A DNA stretch of 64,000 nt from Streptomyces violascens (GCF_014649955.1 NZ_BMUA01000012.1:176555-240554), one strand, 5' to 3'; shown: positions 1 through 9,244, counted from the first letter of the stretch. The notes: generated from the sequence alone by a model not told the origin. Translations and numbers: made by a program.

Positions 1-769
1 CGGACGCGACGGAGGATCTGGGCCACTCGTAGGGGCCTTTGCGGCGCCGGGCTCCCCGACCTCCTGGGGGGTTTGCGCGCCCTCCCGCCCGTGCAGGGGG
101 TTGAGAGGTTGAGCCCTGGGGGCTGTGCCCCCAGACCCCTTGCGGGGACTTCGTCCCCTGCGCCCCTTTCCGGGGCTCCGCCCCGGACCCCGTTCGCGCC
201 TGAAGGGCGCTCGTCCTCAATCGCCGGACGGGCTGGGTATGCCCGCATGGCCCGTACGCAAGAGACCGGCCGGGATCGACCCTGCCAGGGGCGCGGGGAA
301 CTGCGCGAGCAACCACCCACGGTCCGCAGTCGAAAGCGTCCACCGTTGGACGGGCTGAGGATGCCGCCCCGGCCGGGATCGACCCTGCCAGGGGCGTGGG
401 GAACTGCGCGAGCAACCACCCACGGTCCGCAGCTGAAAGCGTCCACCGTTGGACGGGCTGAGGATGCCGCCCCGGCCGGGATCGACCCTGCCAGGGGCGT
501 GGGGAACTGCGCGAGCAACCACGCACGGTCCGCAGCCGAATGACCCCATCACATCCCGCATCCCCCGGAGGGTTTAGGGAAGGGGCGGGGAGGGGCCTTC
601 CGGGGTCTGGGGCGGAGCCCCAGCGCAGCCCCCGCAGAGGCGACCCCCGCCCCGGAGGGGCACACCGGGCACGGGCGGGGTGGGGGAAATTGAAGGACCG
701 CGGCCGACGCGCGGTACCTTCGGCCCGCAGCCCCGGCACCCGCGGGGGCAGGACAGAGCGGAGTACGGC
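1..769. other. Repeat-rich spacer without a credible gene
   Basis: No open frame here looks like a real protein; the apparent frames are translations of repeats. The spacer opens with a GC hairpin (CTGGGGGC, TGT, GCCCCCAG at 116-134). A 103-bp tandem array and a second repeat block with a CTGGGGC-GGA-GCCCCAG hairpin (607-623) follow. The same modules recur near 19.3-19.9, 29.9, 49.0, 57.4 and 61.2 kb. A promoter for the next gene should lie in the last 100 bp, but I see no clear one. Confidence 0.75.
271..540. repeat. 103-bp tandem repeat, two full copies and a partial third
   Basis: Units start at 271, 374 and 477, giving an exact 103-bp period; the last copy stops after about 64 bp. Copies differ at only a few positions, for example gcgcgggg against gcgtgggg. 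Each contains GAACTGCGCGAGCAACCAC and ends in CACGGTCCGCAG. The array is a local expansion of a module dispersed elsewhere in the window. There are no spacer-repeat alternations, so it is not CRISPR. Confidence 0.85.
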
Positions 770-3700
770 GTGATCGTCAAGGCGATGGCGGCCGAAGGGG
801 CCGACCCCTTCGGGACGGCGCGGCTGCGGCGCGGAGTCCTGAACGCCTGGGGCGCGGGCCCGGCCAGATTCCGCGAGGACGCCAACGCCGAGGAGGACCT
901 CGCACTGGGCGGCTACCGCGACCGCCTCGTCGTGGAGCTCGCCCAGAACGCCGCCGACGCAGCCGCCCGGGCGCGCACCACCGGCCGGCTCCGGCTGACC
1001 CTGCACCCCGCCACCCACGACACCCCCGCCCTGCTGGCCGCCGCCAACACCGGCGCCCCCCTGGACGCGCTCGGCGTCGAGTCGCTGTCCACCCTGCGCG
1101 CCAGCGCCAAGCGCGCCGACACCGAGGTGGCCGTGGGCCGGTTCGGCGTCGGGTTCGCCGCGGTGCTCGCCGTCAGCGACGAGCCCGCCGTGGTGGGACG
1201 TACCGGCGGCGTGCGCTGGTCGCTCGCCGAGGCCCGCGAACTGGCCGCCGACGCCGCCCGCGTCAGCCCCGGCCTGGGCGACGAGCTGCGCCGCCGCGAC
1301 GGACACGTACCGCTGCTCAGGCTGCCGCTGCCCGCCGAGGGCGCCGCCCCCGAGGGGTACGACACCGTCGTGCTGCTCCCGCTGCGCGACGGCACCGCCG
1401 AGGATCTCGTACGCCGCCTCCTCGACGGCATCGACGACGCCCTCCTCCTCACCCTCCCCGGCCTGACCGAGATCGTCGTCGAAACGCCGGACGGGACAAG
1501 GGTGTTGAGGCGCGCCGTGCCCGCCGACGGCGGCGACGCCTACGTGCACATCGACGACAGCCGGGACGGAGTCGCTCATCGCTGGCGGGTCGTCAGCCAT
1601 CACGGGCCGATCACCCCGGACCTGCTCGCCGACCGGCCCGTCGAGGAGCGGCTGCGGCCGCACTGGACGGTGACCTGGGCGGTCCCGGTGGACGAGGACG
1701 GCGCGCCCGCGCGGCCCCGTACCGCCGCCGTCGTGCACGCGCCCACCCCCACCGACGAGCCGCTCGGCATCCCCGCGCTGCTCATCGCCTCGTTCCCGCT
1801 GGACACCGCGCGCCGCCACCCCGCACCCGGCCCGCTCACCGACTTCCTGGTGCAGCGCGCGGCCGACGCGTACGCCGAACTGCTCGGTGCCTGGCGGCCG
1901 GTGTCGGCCGGCACCGTCGACCTGGTGCCCGGCCCGCTCGGCCGGGGCGAGCTGGACGGCGCCCTGCGCGCGGCGGTCCTGGAGCGGCTGCCCCGCGTCG
2001 CGTTCCTGGCGCCCGCCGCGCCCACCGAGGAACTCGTCGCGCTGCGCCCGTTCGAGGCGGAGGTCGTCGAGGGCGCGGGCGCCGACACGGTGCGCGTCCT
2101 CGCCGAAGTCCTGCCCACCCTGCTGCCCGCCGGGCTCGAACGCCGCCCGGAACTGCGCACGTTGGAGGTCGGGCGGCTGCCGCTCGGCGACGCCATCGAG
2201 CGGATCGCCGGGGCGGAGCGGGCCCCCGAGTGGTGGTACCGGCTGTACGACACGCTCGCCGGGGTCGACCCCGACCGGCTCTCCGGGCTCCCCGTGCCGC
2301 TCGCGGGCGGCCGCACCGTGATCGGCCCCCGCCAGATCCTGCTGCCGCTCTCCGACACCCCGGCCGACCTGGGCCGCCTCGGCCTGAAGGTCGCCCACCC
2401 GGACGCGGCCCACCCCCTGCTCGAAAAGCTCGGCGCGCTGCCCGCGACCCCGCGCGCCGTTCTGACGACCCCTCAGGTGCGGGCGGCCGTCGCCGGCTCG
2501 CTCGACAGCGGCGAGATCTGGGACGAGGACGCCCTCGACGCGGACGAACTCGCCGACACCGTACTGATGTTGGTGCGCGAGGCGAACCTCTCGCCCGGCG
2601 ACGAACCCTGGCTCGGCGCGCTCGCCCTGCCCGACGAGGACGGAGAGCTCGCCCCCGCCGGCGAACTCGTCCTGCCGGGATCGCCCTTCGCCTCCGTCAT
2701 CCGTGAGGGTGAACTCGCCGAGGTCGACCGCGAGTTGGCGGACCGCTGGGGAGAGCAGCCGCTCACGGCGTGCGGGGTGTTGGCGACCTTCGCCCTCGTG
2801 CGCGCCACCGATGTCGTCCTGGACCCGGACGAACTGGAGCCCCGTGACGGCGACTTCGCCGAACCGGACGACGCGGGTCTCCTGGACGCGGTGGACGTCT
2901 GGTGCGAAGACGCCCTGGACCGCCTCCCGGACTCGCCCGTGCCCCCGGTCGCCACGGAGATCATCGCGGTCCGGGACCTGGACCTGGTGGACGACGACTG
3001 CTGGCCGCAGGCCCTCGCCCTGCTCGCCCGGCCGCCGCTGCGGGACGCCTTGATCCAGCCGGTGCGCGTCCTGCTGCCCGACGGCACGACCGAATCCGTA
3101 CGCCCCTACACGGCCTGGTGGCTGCGCGACCACCCGGTCCTCGGCGGCCGCCGCCCCGCCGGCCTGCGCGCGGCGGGCTCCGACCCGCTGCTCGCCGGCC
3201 TGTACGAGCCCGCGGACGCGACGGGCTTCGACGACGCGCAGGTCCTGCGGGCGCTGGGGGTACGCACGTCGGTGCCGGCGCTGCTCGACGAGCCGGGGGG
3301 CGCGGCGGAGCTGCTCGGCCGCCTGGCGGACGGGACGCGCCCGGTGACCGGGTCCCAACTCCACGCCCTGTACACGGCGTTGGCGGACCTGGACCCCGAA
3401 CAGGTGACGCTGCCGGACGAACTGCGGGTGGTGGTGGACGGGGAGGTGCGGGTGGTCGACGCGTCGGAGGCCGTGGTCGCGGACGCACCGGACTTGTTGC
3501 CGCTCGCTGCCGGCCGCGCCCTGCTCCCGGTGGCCCCGGCCCGCGCGGCCGAACTCGCGGAACTGCTCCAGGTGGGGCGGCTGAGCGAGCTGGGGTCGGC
3601 GGAGGTGACGTCGACGGGCGTCGAGCACGAGGTGCCGGAGGCGGTACGCGCTCTGCTGGGCCCGTCCACGCCTGCGACGTACGTCGAGCACGAGGAACTC

Positions 3701-3889
3701 CTGGCAGGCGGCGTGGAACTGGACTGGCGCCGCCCGGCCGACGGGGTGGTCCACGCGGCGACTCTGGAGGGCGTGGCAGCGGGCCTCGCCTGGGCGGCGG
3801 GCCAGTGGCCTCGCCGCTTCGAGGTGGCAGCGCTTTTGGAGGACCCCTCCAGGACGGATGAACTGGCCCGGGACCGCTGGTTCGACTAG
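770..3889 (+). CDS. Sacsin/Hsp90-type ATPase-fold protein
   Basis: A large cytosolic protein of 1,039 residues with an N-terminal GHKL (Bergerat) ATPase module as in sacsin and Hsp90. Seen: an N-box-like ELAQNAADAAARA near residues 55-70, NTGAPLDALGVESL near 95-110, and a glycine-rich lid GRFGVGFAAVLAVSD near 123-137. The remaining 850 residues have no motif I recognise. The GTG at 770 is chosen because GGAG (760-763) precedes it by six bases; ATG at 785 is the alternative. It stands alone, facing the P-type ATPase gene across a hairpin. The family is annotated in Streptomyces as sacsin N-terminal ATPase-like; its substrate is unknown, and a chaperone role is inference. Confidence 0.8.
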   Translation: MIVKAMAAEGADPFGTARLRRGVLNAWGAGPARFREDANAEEDLALGGYRDRLVVELAQNAADAAARARTTGRLRLTLHPATHDTPALLAAANTGAPLDALGVESLSTLRASAKRADTEVAVGRFGVGFAAVLAVSDEPAVVGRTGGVRWSLAEARELAADAARVSPGLGDELRRRDGHVPLLRLPLPAEGAAPEGYDTVVLLPLRDGTAEDLVRRLLDGIDDALLLTLPGLTEIVVETPDGTRVLRRAVPADGGDAYVHIDDSRDGVAHRWRVVSHHGPITPDLLADRPVEERLRPHWTVTWAVPVDEDGAPARPRTAAVVHAPTPTDEPLGIPALLIASFPLDTARRHPAPGPLTDFLVQRAADAYAELLGAWRPVSAGTVDLVPGPLGRGELDGALRAAVLERLPRVAFLAPAAPTEELVALRPFEAEVVEGAGADTVRVLAEVLPTLLPAGLERRPELRTLEVGRLPLGDAIERIAGAERAPEWWYRLYDTLAGVDPDRLSGLPVPLAGGRTVIGPRQILLPLSDTPADLGRLGLKVAHPDAAHPLLEKLGALPATPRAVLTTPQVRAAVAGSLDSGEIWDEDALDADELADTVLMLVREANLSPGDEPWLGALALPDEDGELAPAGELVLPGSPFASVIREGELAEVDRELADRWGEQPLTACGVLATFALVRATDVVLDPDELEPRDGDFAEPDDAGLLDAVDVWCEDALDRLPDSPVPPVATEIIAVRDLDLVDDDCWPQALALLARPPLRDALIQPVRVLLPDGTTESVRPYTAWWLRDHPVLGGRRPAGLRAAGSDPLLAGLYEPADATGFDDAQVLRALGVRTSVPALLDEPGGAAELLGRLADGTRPVTGSQLHALYTALADLDPEQVTLPDELRVVVDGEVRVVDASEAVVADAPDLLPLAAGRALLPVAPARAAELAELLQVGRLSELGSAEVTSTGVEHEVPEAVRALLGPSTPATYVEHEELLAGGVELDWRRPADGVVHAATLEGVAAGLAWAAGQWPRRFEVAALLEDPSRTDELARDRWFD

Positions 3890-3903
3890 ACGCGCTGGTC
3901 CGG

Positions 3904-3930
3904 CCCCTCTCCCCTTGCAGGGGAGGGGGG
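3904..3930. terminator. GC hairpin between convergent genes
   Basis: CCCCTCTCCCC pairs with AGGGGAGGGG around a TTGC loop, with one small bulge. It lies just after the stop at 3889 and before the convergent stop at 3942, so it could serve both transcripts. Confidence 0.5.
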
Positions 3931-3941
3931 CGGCTGATCCC

Positions 3942-6359
3942 CTAGTCGGGCCAGCGGCGTACGACCCAGCGCCATGCCAGCTCCAGCACCCCCGACGCCA
4001 CCACCGCAATGCCGACGGCGGTCCACGGCATCACCGCCCCCACCAGCTTCAGCGCGAAGAAGTGCTGAAGCCACGGCACCGCCAGCACCAGCAGGAACGC
4101 CGCCCCCATGGCCACCACCAGCGCGATCCGCCACCACGTGTACGGGCGGGCGATGATCGCCAGGACCCACATCGAGACCAGGAACAGCGTCAGGGTCGTG
4201 ACGCTGGTTTCCGCGTCCAGTTCGCCCGGTCCCGAGTAGTACGCCCGCGCGATCATGTACGTCACGAACGTGGCCACCGCCGCGATGACCCCGCTGGGGA
4301 TCGCGTACCGCATCACCCTCCGCACGAAGTGCGGTTTGGCGCGCTCCTTGTTGGGGGCCAGGGCCAGGAAGAACGCCGGGATGCCGATCGTGAACGTCGA
4401 GAGGAGGGTCAGGTGGCGCGGCAGGAACGGGTACTCCACCTGCGAGCACACCACGAACACCGCAAGCAGGACCGAGTACACCGTCTTCGTCAGGAACAGC
4501 GTCGCCACCCGCGTGATGTTGCCGATCACCCGCCGGCCCTCCGCCACCACCGACGGCAGGGTGGAGAAGCTGTTGTTGAGCAGGACGATCTGAGCCACCG
4601 CTCGCGTCGCCTCCGAGCCCGAGCCCATGCTCACACCGATGTCCGCGTCCTTGAGGGCCAGGACGTCGTTCACGCCGTCACCGGTCATCGCCACCGTGTG
4701 GCCGCGGGACTGGAGGGCCGCCACCATGTCGCGCTTCTGCTGCGGGGTGACCCGGCCGAAGACCGCGTTGGAGTCGAGGACGTCGGCCATCTCGGCCTGG
4801 TCGGCGGGGAGTTGGCGGGCGTCGACCGTGTTGGCCGCGCCGGGCAGGCCGAGCTTTCCGGCCACCGCGCCCACCGACACCGCGTTGTCGCCGGAGATGA
4901 CCTTGGCCTTGACGTTCTGTTCCTCGAAGTAGCGCAGGGTGTCGGACGCGTCGGGCCGCAGCCTCTGTTCGAGGACGACGAGCGCGCTGGCCTTGGCGTC
5001 GGAGGCGATGTCGGGGTCGTCGAGCTCGCGGGAGGCACGGGCGAGCAGCAGGACGCGCAGGCCCTTCTCGTTGAGCGTGTCGATCTCCGTCAGCGCCGGG
5101 TCGCCCGGCTTCAGGAGCACGTCGGGCGCGCCGAGGAGCCAGGTGCTGTTCTCGCCGTCGCCCTCGCTGAACGCGGCGCCGCTGTACTTGCGGGCGGAGG
5201 AGAACGGCAGCGACTCGGTGCACCGCCACACCTCGCTGTCCGGATAGGCGTCGATGATCGCCTGGAGGGAGGCGTTCGGGCGCGGGTCGGACTCGCCGAG
5301 CGCGCCGAGCACTTTGCGTACGTAGGCCTCGTCCGAGCCGTTGAGGGGGCGCAGCTCCGTGACGTCCATGCCGCCCTCGGTGAGCGTGCCCGTCTTGTCG
5401 AGGCACACCACGTCGACGCGGGCCAGGCCCTCGATCGCGGGCAGTTCCTGCACCAGGCACTGCTGGCGGCCGAGCCGGATGACGCCGATCGCGAAGGCGA
5501 CCGAGGTCAGCAGCACGAGGCCTTCCGGGATCATCGGGACGATGCCGCCGACGGTGCGGGCGATGGAGTCCTTGAAGTTGTTGTCCTTGACCACGAGCTG
5601 GCTGATGACCAGGCCGAGCGCGGTCGGGATCATCATCCACGTGACGTACTTGAGGATGGTGGAGATGCCGCTGCGCAGCTCGGAGTGGACGAGGGTGAAC
5701 CGGCTCGCCTCCTCGGCGAGTTGAGCCGCGTACGCCTCGCGGCCGACCTTGGTGGCGGTGAACGCGCCGCCGCCCGCGACCACGAAGGCGCCCGACATCA
5801 TCTTGTCGCCGGGCTTCTTCAGGACCGGGTCGGCCTCGCCGGTCAGGAGGGATTCGTCGACCTCCAGGCCGTCGGCCTCGACGGCCTCGCCGTCCACCAC
5901 GATCTTGTCGCCGGGCCCGAGTTCGATGACGTCGCCGAGCACGATCTCGGAGGTGGAGATCTCGGCGGCCCGCCCGTCGCGCCGCACCGTGGGCTTCGCC
6001 TCGCCGATGACCGCGAGCCCGTCCAGGGTCTTCTTGGCGCGCATCTCCTGGATGATGCCGATGCCGGTGTTGGCGATGATCACGAAGCCGAAGAGGCTGT
6101 CCTGGATGGGCGCGACGACCAGCATGATCGCCCAGAGCACGCCGATGATCGCGTTGAACCGGGTGAAGACGTTGCCGCGGACGATCTCCGCGGTGGACCG
6201 GCTGCTGCGGACCGGAACGTCGTTGACCTCGCCGCGCGCCACCCGTTCGGCGACCTCGGCCGTCGTCAGCCCGCCGGCCCGCCCCGCCGGAGCGGGCGGC
6301 TTCATGGGATGGACGGGGTCGAGCTCCGCCCCGGCGTCGATCTTGGCACGCTGCGTCAT
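3942..6359 (-). CDS. Cation-transporting P-type ATPase (CtpE-like)
   Basis: An 805-residue integral membrane pump that couples ATP hydrolysis to cation transport. Seen: the actuator motif TGEAD, the membrane motif IPEGL, the phosphorylation motif DKTGTLTEGG with Asp321 as the phospho-acceptor, SGDNAVSVG, and the hinge motif MTGDGVNDVLALKDADIG. The C-terminal third has several hydrophobic helices. The soluble metal-binding CxxC domains of heavy-metal pumps are absent, and the layout resembles mycobacterial CtpE, for which calcium transport is reported. The ion is therefore inference; magnesium or calcium are the best guesses. It is on the same strand as the DUF2530 gene upstream, about 105 bp away. 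Confidence 0.88.
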   Translation of the reverse strand: MTQRAKIDAGAELDPVHPMKPPAPAGRAGGLTTAEVAERVARGEVNDVPVRSSRSTAEIVRGNVFTRFNAIIGVLWAIMLVVAPIQDSLFGFVIIANTGIGIIQEMRAKKTLDGLAVIGEAKPTVRRDGRAAEISTSEIVLGDVIELGPGDKIVVDGEAVEADGLEVDESLLTGEADPVLKKPGDKMMSGAFVVAGGGAFTATKVGREAYAAQLAEEASRFTLVHSELRSGISTILKYVTWMMIPTALGLVISQLVVKDNNFKDSIARTVGGIVPMIPEGLVLLTSVAFAIGVIRLGRQQCLVQELPAIEGLARVDVVCLDKTGTLTEGGMDVTELRPLNGSDEAYVRKVLGALGESDPRPNASLQAIIDAYPDSEVWRCTESLPFSSARKYSGAAFSEGDGENSTWLLGAPDVLLKPGDPALTEIDTLNEKGLRVLLLARASRELDDPDIASDAKASALVVLEQRLRPDASDTLRYFEEQNVKAKVISGDNAVSVGAVAGKLGLPGAANTVDARQLPADQAEMADVLDSNAVFGRVTPQQKRDMVAALQSRGHTVAMTGDGVNDVLALKDADIGVSMGSGSEATRAVAQIVLLNNSFSTLPSVVAEGRRVIGNITRVATLFLTKTVYSVLLAVFVVCSQVEYPFLPRHLTLLSTFTIGIPAFFLALAPNKERAKPHFVRRVMRYAIPSGVIAAVATFVTYMIARAYYSGPGELDAETSVTTLTLFLVSMWVLAIIARPYTWWRIALVVAMGAAFLLVLAVPWLQHFFALKLVGAVMPWTAVGIAVVASGVLELAWRWVVRRWPD

Positions 6360-6465
6360 GATTTCGACGGTACGGCGGGAACGGCCGCTTCACCTGCCGG
6401 GACGGCCGAACATCCGACCCTGGTAGGAGGCGAATGGTCCTCTGGCGGTACGCAGGGCCCGGGAG

Positions 6466-6756
6466 TTACTGACTTTCGGCTCTTGCGCCCCGCTCGGCGT
6501 CGGCCGCCTGCTGTGCGGCATGCCGCTTGATCGCCGCGTCGCGGCCGCGGACGTACCAGATGCCGATGAGGCCGAGGCCGCCGCCGGCCAGGCAGGTCCA
6601 CACCCACCACAGGTGGCCGTGGTCGTCGAACCAGCCGTAGAAGGGGAGCTGGACGAGGAAGAGGACGAACCAGAGGATCGTGCCGCCGGTGATGGTGGCG
6701 ACCACGGGGCCCTCAAGGGGCTCCGGCGCCTCGTGCTTCGGTGTCCACTTCGCCAT
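6466..6756 (-). CDS. DUF2530 family small membrane protein
   Basis: A 96-residue protein with two hydrophobic helices (about 21-42 and 50-68) separated by a short polar turn containing DDHGH. The tail is alanine- and arginine-rich and probably cytosolic. The length and the WVWTCLAGGGLGLIG segment match the actinobacterial DUF2530 family, whose function is unknown. It lies 106 bp upstream of the P-type ATPase on the same strand, so co-transcription is possible. The divergent permease starts about 200 bp away. Confidence 0.75.
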   Translation of the reverse strand: MAKWTPKHEAPEPLEGPVVATITGGTILWFVLFLVQLPFYGWFDDHGHLWWVWTCLAGGGLGLIGIWYVRGRDAAIKRHAAQQAADAERGARAESQ

Positions 6757-6839
6757 GCGATCAGTGTAGGGCGCGGCTATTCACGGGAATCCGGTCTGCG
6801 GCTCGCCCAGTCGGCCCTTGGGTCTACGCGCGGAGATGG

Positions 6840-6900
6840 TGATCTTCGCCTTATGTATTCATACTGAAACGGCTTACGGCTGACTCATTCTGTTCGTTAA
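6840..6900 (+). promoter_or_regulatory. AT-rich putative promoter region of the permease
   Basis: This stretch is markedly AT-richer than its surroundings and lies 60-120 bp before the permease start. It contains the short dyad GTATTCATAC (6855-6864) and an AT-rich run ending GTTCGTTAAAAC. I could not assign convincing -35 and -10 boxes. The conserved bases of a purine riboswitch are not visible. Confidence 0.3.
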
Positions 6901-6960
6901 AACGTCCAAAGAAGTTCGGGTACGTGCCGTTTTCCTGCCCCTTCACGACTGAGGTTCCGC

Positions 6961-8415
6961 ATGCCCTCCTCGGCCCCCGACAAGGTCGACGCCGCAGCTC
7001 AGCCGCCGGTACCCGCCCAGCCGACCAACGGCCTGGACCGCTACTTCAAGATCTCCGAGCGGGGCTCCACCATCGCCCGTGAGATCCGTGGCGGATTCGC
7101 GACCTTCTTCGCGATGGCGTACATCATCGTGCTGAACCCGATCATTCTCGGCAGCGCGAAGGACATGTACGGTCACCAGCTCAACAGCGGGCAGCTGGTC
7201 ACCGCGACCGTGCTCACGGCGGCCTTCACCACGCTGCTCATGGGCGTCATCGGCAATGTGCCGATCGCGCTCGCGGCGGGGCTCGGCGTCAACACCGTGG
7301 TCGCGCTCCAGCTGGCGCCCCGGATGAGCTGGCCCGACGCCATGGGCATGGTCGTCCTGGCCGGCTTCGTGGTGATGATCCTGGTCGCCACCGGGCTGCG
7401 CGAGCGCGTCATGAACGCGGTGCCGCTCGGCCTGCGCAAGGGCATCGCGATCGGCATCGGCCTGTTCATCATGCTGATCGGCCTGGTCGACTCCGGCTTC
7501 GTCTCGCGCATCCCGGACGCCGCGCACACCACCGTGCCGCTGCAGCTCGGCGGCAACGGGCACCTGCTCGGCTGGCCGGTCCTGGTCTTCGTCCTCGGCG
7601 TGCTGCTCACGCTCGCGCTGATGGTCCGCAAGGTGCCCGGCGCGATCCTGATCTCCATCGTGACGATGACGGTCCTCGCGATGATCATCAACGCGGTGGC
7701 CACCGTGCCGTCCTGGGGTCTGACCACCCCGAAGTGGCCGGGCAACCCCGTCGACACCCCGGACTTCGGGCTCGTCGGCCAGGTCAGCCTCTTCGGCGGG
7801 TTCTCCAGGGTCGGCATCCTGACCGGCGTCCTCTTCGTCTTCACCGTGCTGCTCTCGTGCTTCTTCGACGCGATGGGCACGATCATGGGCGTCAGCGACG
7901 AGGCGGGCCTGACCGACTCCGAGGGCAACATGCCCGGCATGAACCGGGTCCTGTTCGTCGACGGCATCGCGGTCGCGGCGGGCGGCGCGTCGTCCTCGTC
8001 CGCCACCACCTGCTTCGTGGAGTCCACGGCGGGCGTCGGCGAGGGGGCGCGGACCGGGTTCGCGAACGTGGTCACCGGCGGGCTCTTCACCGTCTCCCTC
8101 TTCCTGACCCCGCTCGCCACGATGGTGCCCTCCCAGGCCGCCACCCCCGCGCTGCTCGCGGTCGGCTTCCTGATCCTGTCCGCCTCGATCAAGGAGATCG
8201 ACTGGGCGGACTGGACGATTGCCATCCCGGCGTTCGTGACGATGCTGATGATGCCGTTCACGTACTCGATCACCAACGGCATCGGCATGGGCTTCATCAC
8301 GTTCACGATGCTGCGGCTGGTGGCCGGACGTGCCCGCGAGATTCCGGTCGCGATGTACATCGTCTCGGCGGTGTTCGCCTTCTACTACCTGATGCCGGCG
8401 CTCGGACTCACGTAG
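6961..8415 (+). CDS. NCS2 family nucleobase permease
   Basis: A 484-residue polytopic membrane protein of the AzgA/GhxP branch of the NCS2 transporters, which take up adenine, guanine or hypoxanthine. Seen: an early motif FATFFAMAYIIVLNP, a glycine-rich ALAAGLGVN, the FDAMGTIMGVSDEAGL segment, and the family hallmark SSSSATTCFVESTAG preceding GARTGFANVVTG. About 12-14 hydrophobic segments fit the family. The substrate within the purines cannot be told from sequence. It has its own AT-rich upstream region and is monocistronic. The start is the first ATG, with only a weak GAGG before it. Confidence 0.88.
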   Translation: MPSSAPDKVDAAAQPPVPAQPTNGLDRYFKISERGSTIAREIRGGFATFFAMAYIIVLNPIILGSAKDMYGHQLNSGQLVTATVLTAAFTTLLMGVIGNVPIALAAGLGVNTVVALQLAPRMSWPDAMGMVVLAGFVVMILVATGLRERVMNAVPLGLRKGIAIGIGLFIMLIGLVDSGFVSRIPDAAHTTVPLQLGGNGHLLGWPVLVFVLGVLLTLALMVRKVPGAILISIVTMTVLAMIINAVATVPSWGLTTPKWPGNPVDTPDFGLVGQVSLFGGFSRVGILTGVLFVFTVLLSCFFDAMGTIMGVSDEAGLTDSEGNMPGMNRVLFVDGIAVAAGGASSSSATTCFVESTAGVGEGARTGFANVVTGGLFTVSLFLTPLATMVPSQAATPALLAVGFLILSASIKEIDWADWTIAIPAFVTMLMMPFTYSITNGIGMGFITFTMLRLVAGRAREIPVAMYIVSAVFAFYYLMPALGLT

Positions 8416-8433
8416 CCCGGCCCACCGCGCGGA

Positions 8434-8616
8434 TCACGCCGCCCCGTAAAACCGCTCCGTCTCGTCCACCGCCGCGTTGAAGCGTTCGTCGAAGTCGTCG
8501 CGTATGAGCGTCCGGACCACATAGTCCTGGACGCTCATACCGCGTTTCGCGGCATGGTGCCTGAGCCGTTCGAGCAGCTCACCGTCAATCCGCAGGCTGA
8601 GCACGCTGGTCCCCAT
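8434..8616 (-). CDS. Small ribbon-helix-helix-like protein
   Basis: About 60 residues: MGTSVLSLRIDGELLERL, then a helix with HHAAKRGMSVQDYVVRTLIRD and an acidic tail. A short beta strand followed by two amphipathic helices is the CopG/Arc pattern seen in small DNA-binding proteins and antitoxins. No toxin gene adjoins it. The internal ATG is preferred because the upstream extension (to 8721) is arginine- and proline-rich and lacks family character. It is convergent with the permease, 18 bp away. Function is unknown; DNA binding is inference from the fold pattern. Confidence 0.6.
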   Translation of the reverse strand: MGTSVLSLRIDGELLERLRHHAAKRGMSVQDYVVRTLIRDDFDERFNAAVDETERFYGAA

Positions 8617-8742
8617 GGAGCGAGGGTCGCCGCCCGCAGGGGCCGCGCGCGTCACTTTTCGCAGGCGTCTCACTCGTTCGGGTGAAGTGTGGCGCGATGG
8701 TGCCGGTGTGGCGCTGGACACCTGGGCTTAACCCGGTGGTAT

Positions 8743-8769
8743 TTAGCCAGAGTAATGAGTTATGCTAAC
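8743..8769. promoter_or_regulatory. Possible MarR operator at the regulator start
   Basis: TTAGC (8743-8747) and GCTAA (8764-8768) form an inverted repeat, and GTTA-TGC-TAAC (8759-8769) is a second, tighter dyad. Both lie in an AT-rich patch directly over the likely start of the MarR gene, as expected for autoregulation. Confidence 0.4.
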
Positions 8770-8773
8770 GAAC

Positions 8774-9217
8774 ATGTCTGACCTGTCCCACGGCAGTGGC
8801 GAGGACGCCGCCGCCGTGAACTCCCTGCGCTCAGCCGTCATGCGGCTGGGCCGGCGCCTCAAGCACCAGCGCGTCGACGAATCGCTCAGCCCGACCGAGA
8901 TGTCGGTGCTCGGCACCCTGGCCCGTTGCGGCTCGGCCACCCCCGGTGAGCTGGCCCGCAAAGAACACGTACAGCCGCCGTCGATGACCCGAATCGTCGC
9001 CCTGCTTGAGGCGAAGGGCCTGGTCAGGCTGGAGCCGCATCCCGACGACCGCCGCCAGAAGGTGGTCAGCCAGACCGAAGAGGCCGAGGCGATGCTCGAA
9101 GAGAGCCGCCGAAAGCGCAACGCCTGGCTGGCTTCCCTCGCGGAAGGTCTGGACGAGGACGAATGGGCGAAGCTGCGCGCGGCCGCCCCGGTCCTGGAGA
9201 AGCTCGCACACCTGTAA
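8774..9217 (+). CDS. MarR family transcriptional regulator
   Basis: A 147-residue winged-helix repressor-type protein. Seen: SPTEMSVLGTLAR, then the recognition-helix region GELARKEHVQPPSMTRIVALLE and the wing RLEPHPDDRRQKVV, the usual MarR core. It lies 27 bp upstream of an MFS exporter on the same strand, so it probably controls that exporter and itself. The ATG at 8774 has no good ribosome site and may be leaderless; an in-frame ATG at 8762 is the alternative. The ligand is unknown. Confidence 0.85.
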   Translation: MSDLSHGSGEDAAAVNSLRSAVMRLGRRLKHQRVDESLSPTEMSVLGTLARCGSATPGELARKEHVQPPSMTRIVALLEAKGLVRLEPHPDDRRQKVVSQTEEAEAMLEESRRKRNAWLASLAEGLDEDEWAKLRAAAPVLEKLAHL

Positions 9218-9244
9218 GGCGCATAGCTAGGAGGCGAACCCTTT

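Noticed and set aside
271..540. CRISPR array
   Set aside because: The 103-bp units are whole-unit tandem repeats with no unique spacers, and no cas genes are present.
73..773. Short proteins encoded in the first spacer
   Set aside because: All frames there are translations of dispersed repeats that also occur in other spacers, in other registers and orientations.
3858..6530. An 890-codon plus-strand frame across the P-type ATPase gene
   Set aside because: It lies opposite a gene with all P-type ATPase motifs. The translated product is low-complexity (His, Arg, Gly, Val) and has no family features.
6840..6960. Purine riboswitch before the NCS2 permease
   Set aside because: The conserved loop and junction bases of that riboswitch are not visible; only an AT-rich promoter-like patch is.
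8434..8616. Antitoxin of a toxin-antitoxin pair
   Set aside because: The protein looks like a ribbon-helix-helix antitoxin, but no toxin-sized gene adjoins it; the neighbours are a permease and a MarR gene.
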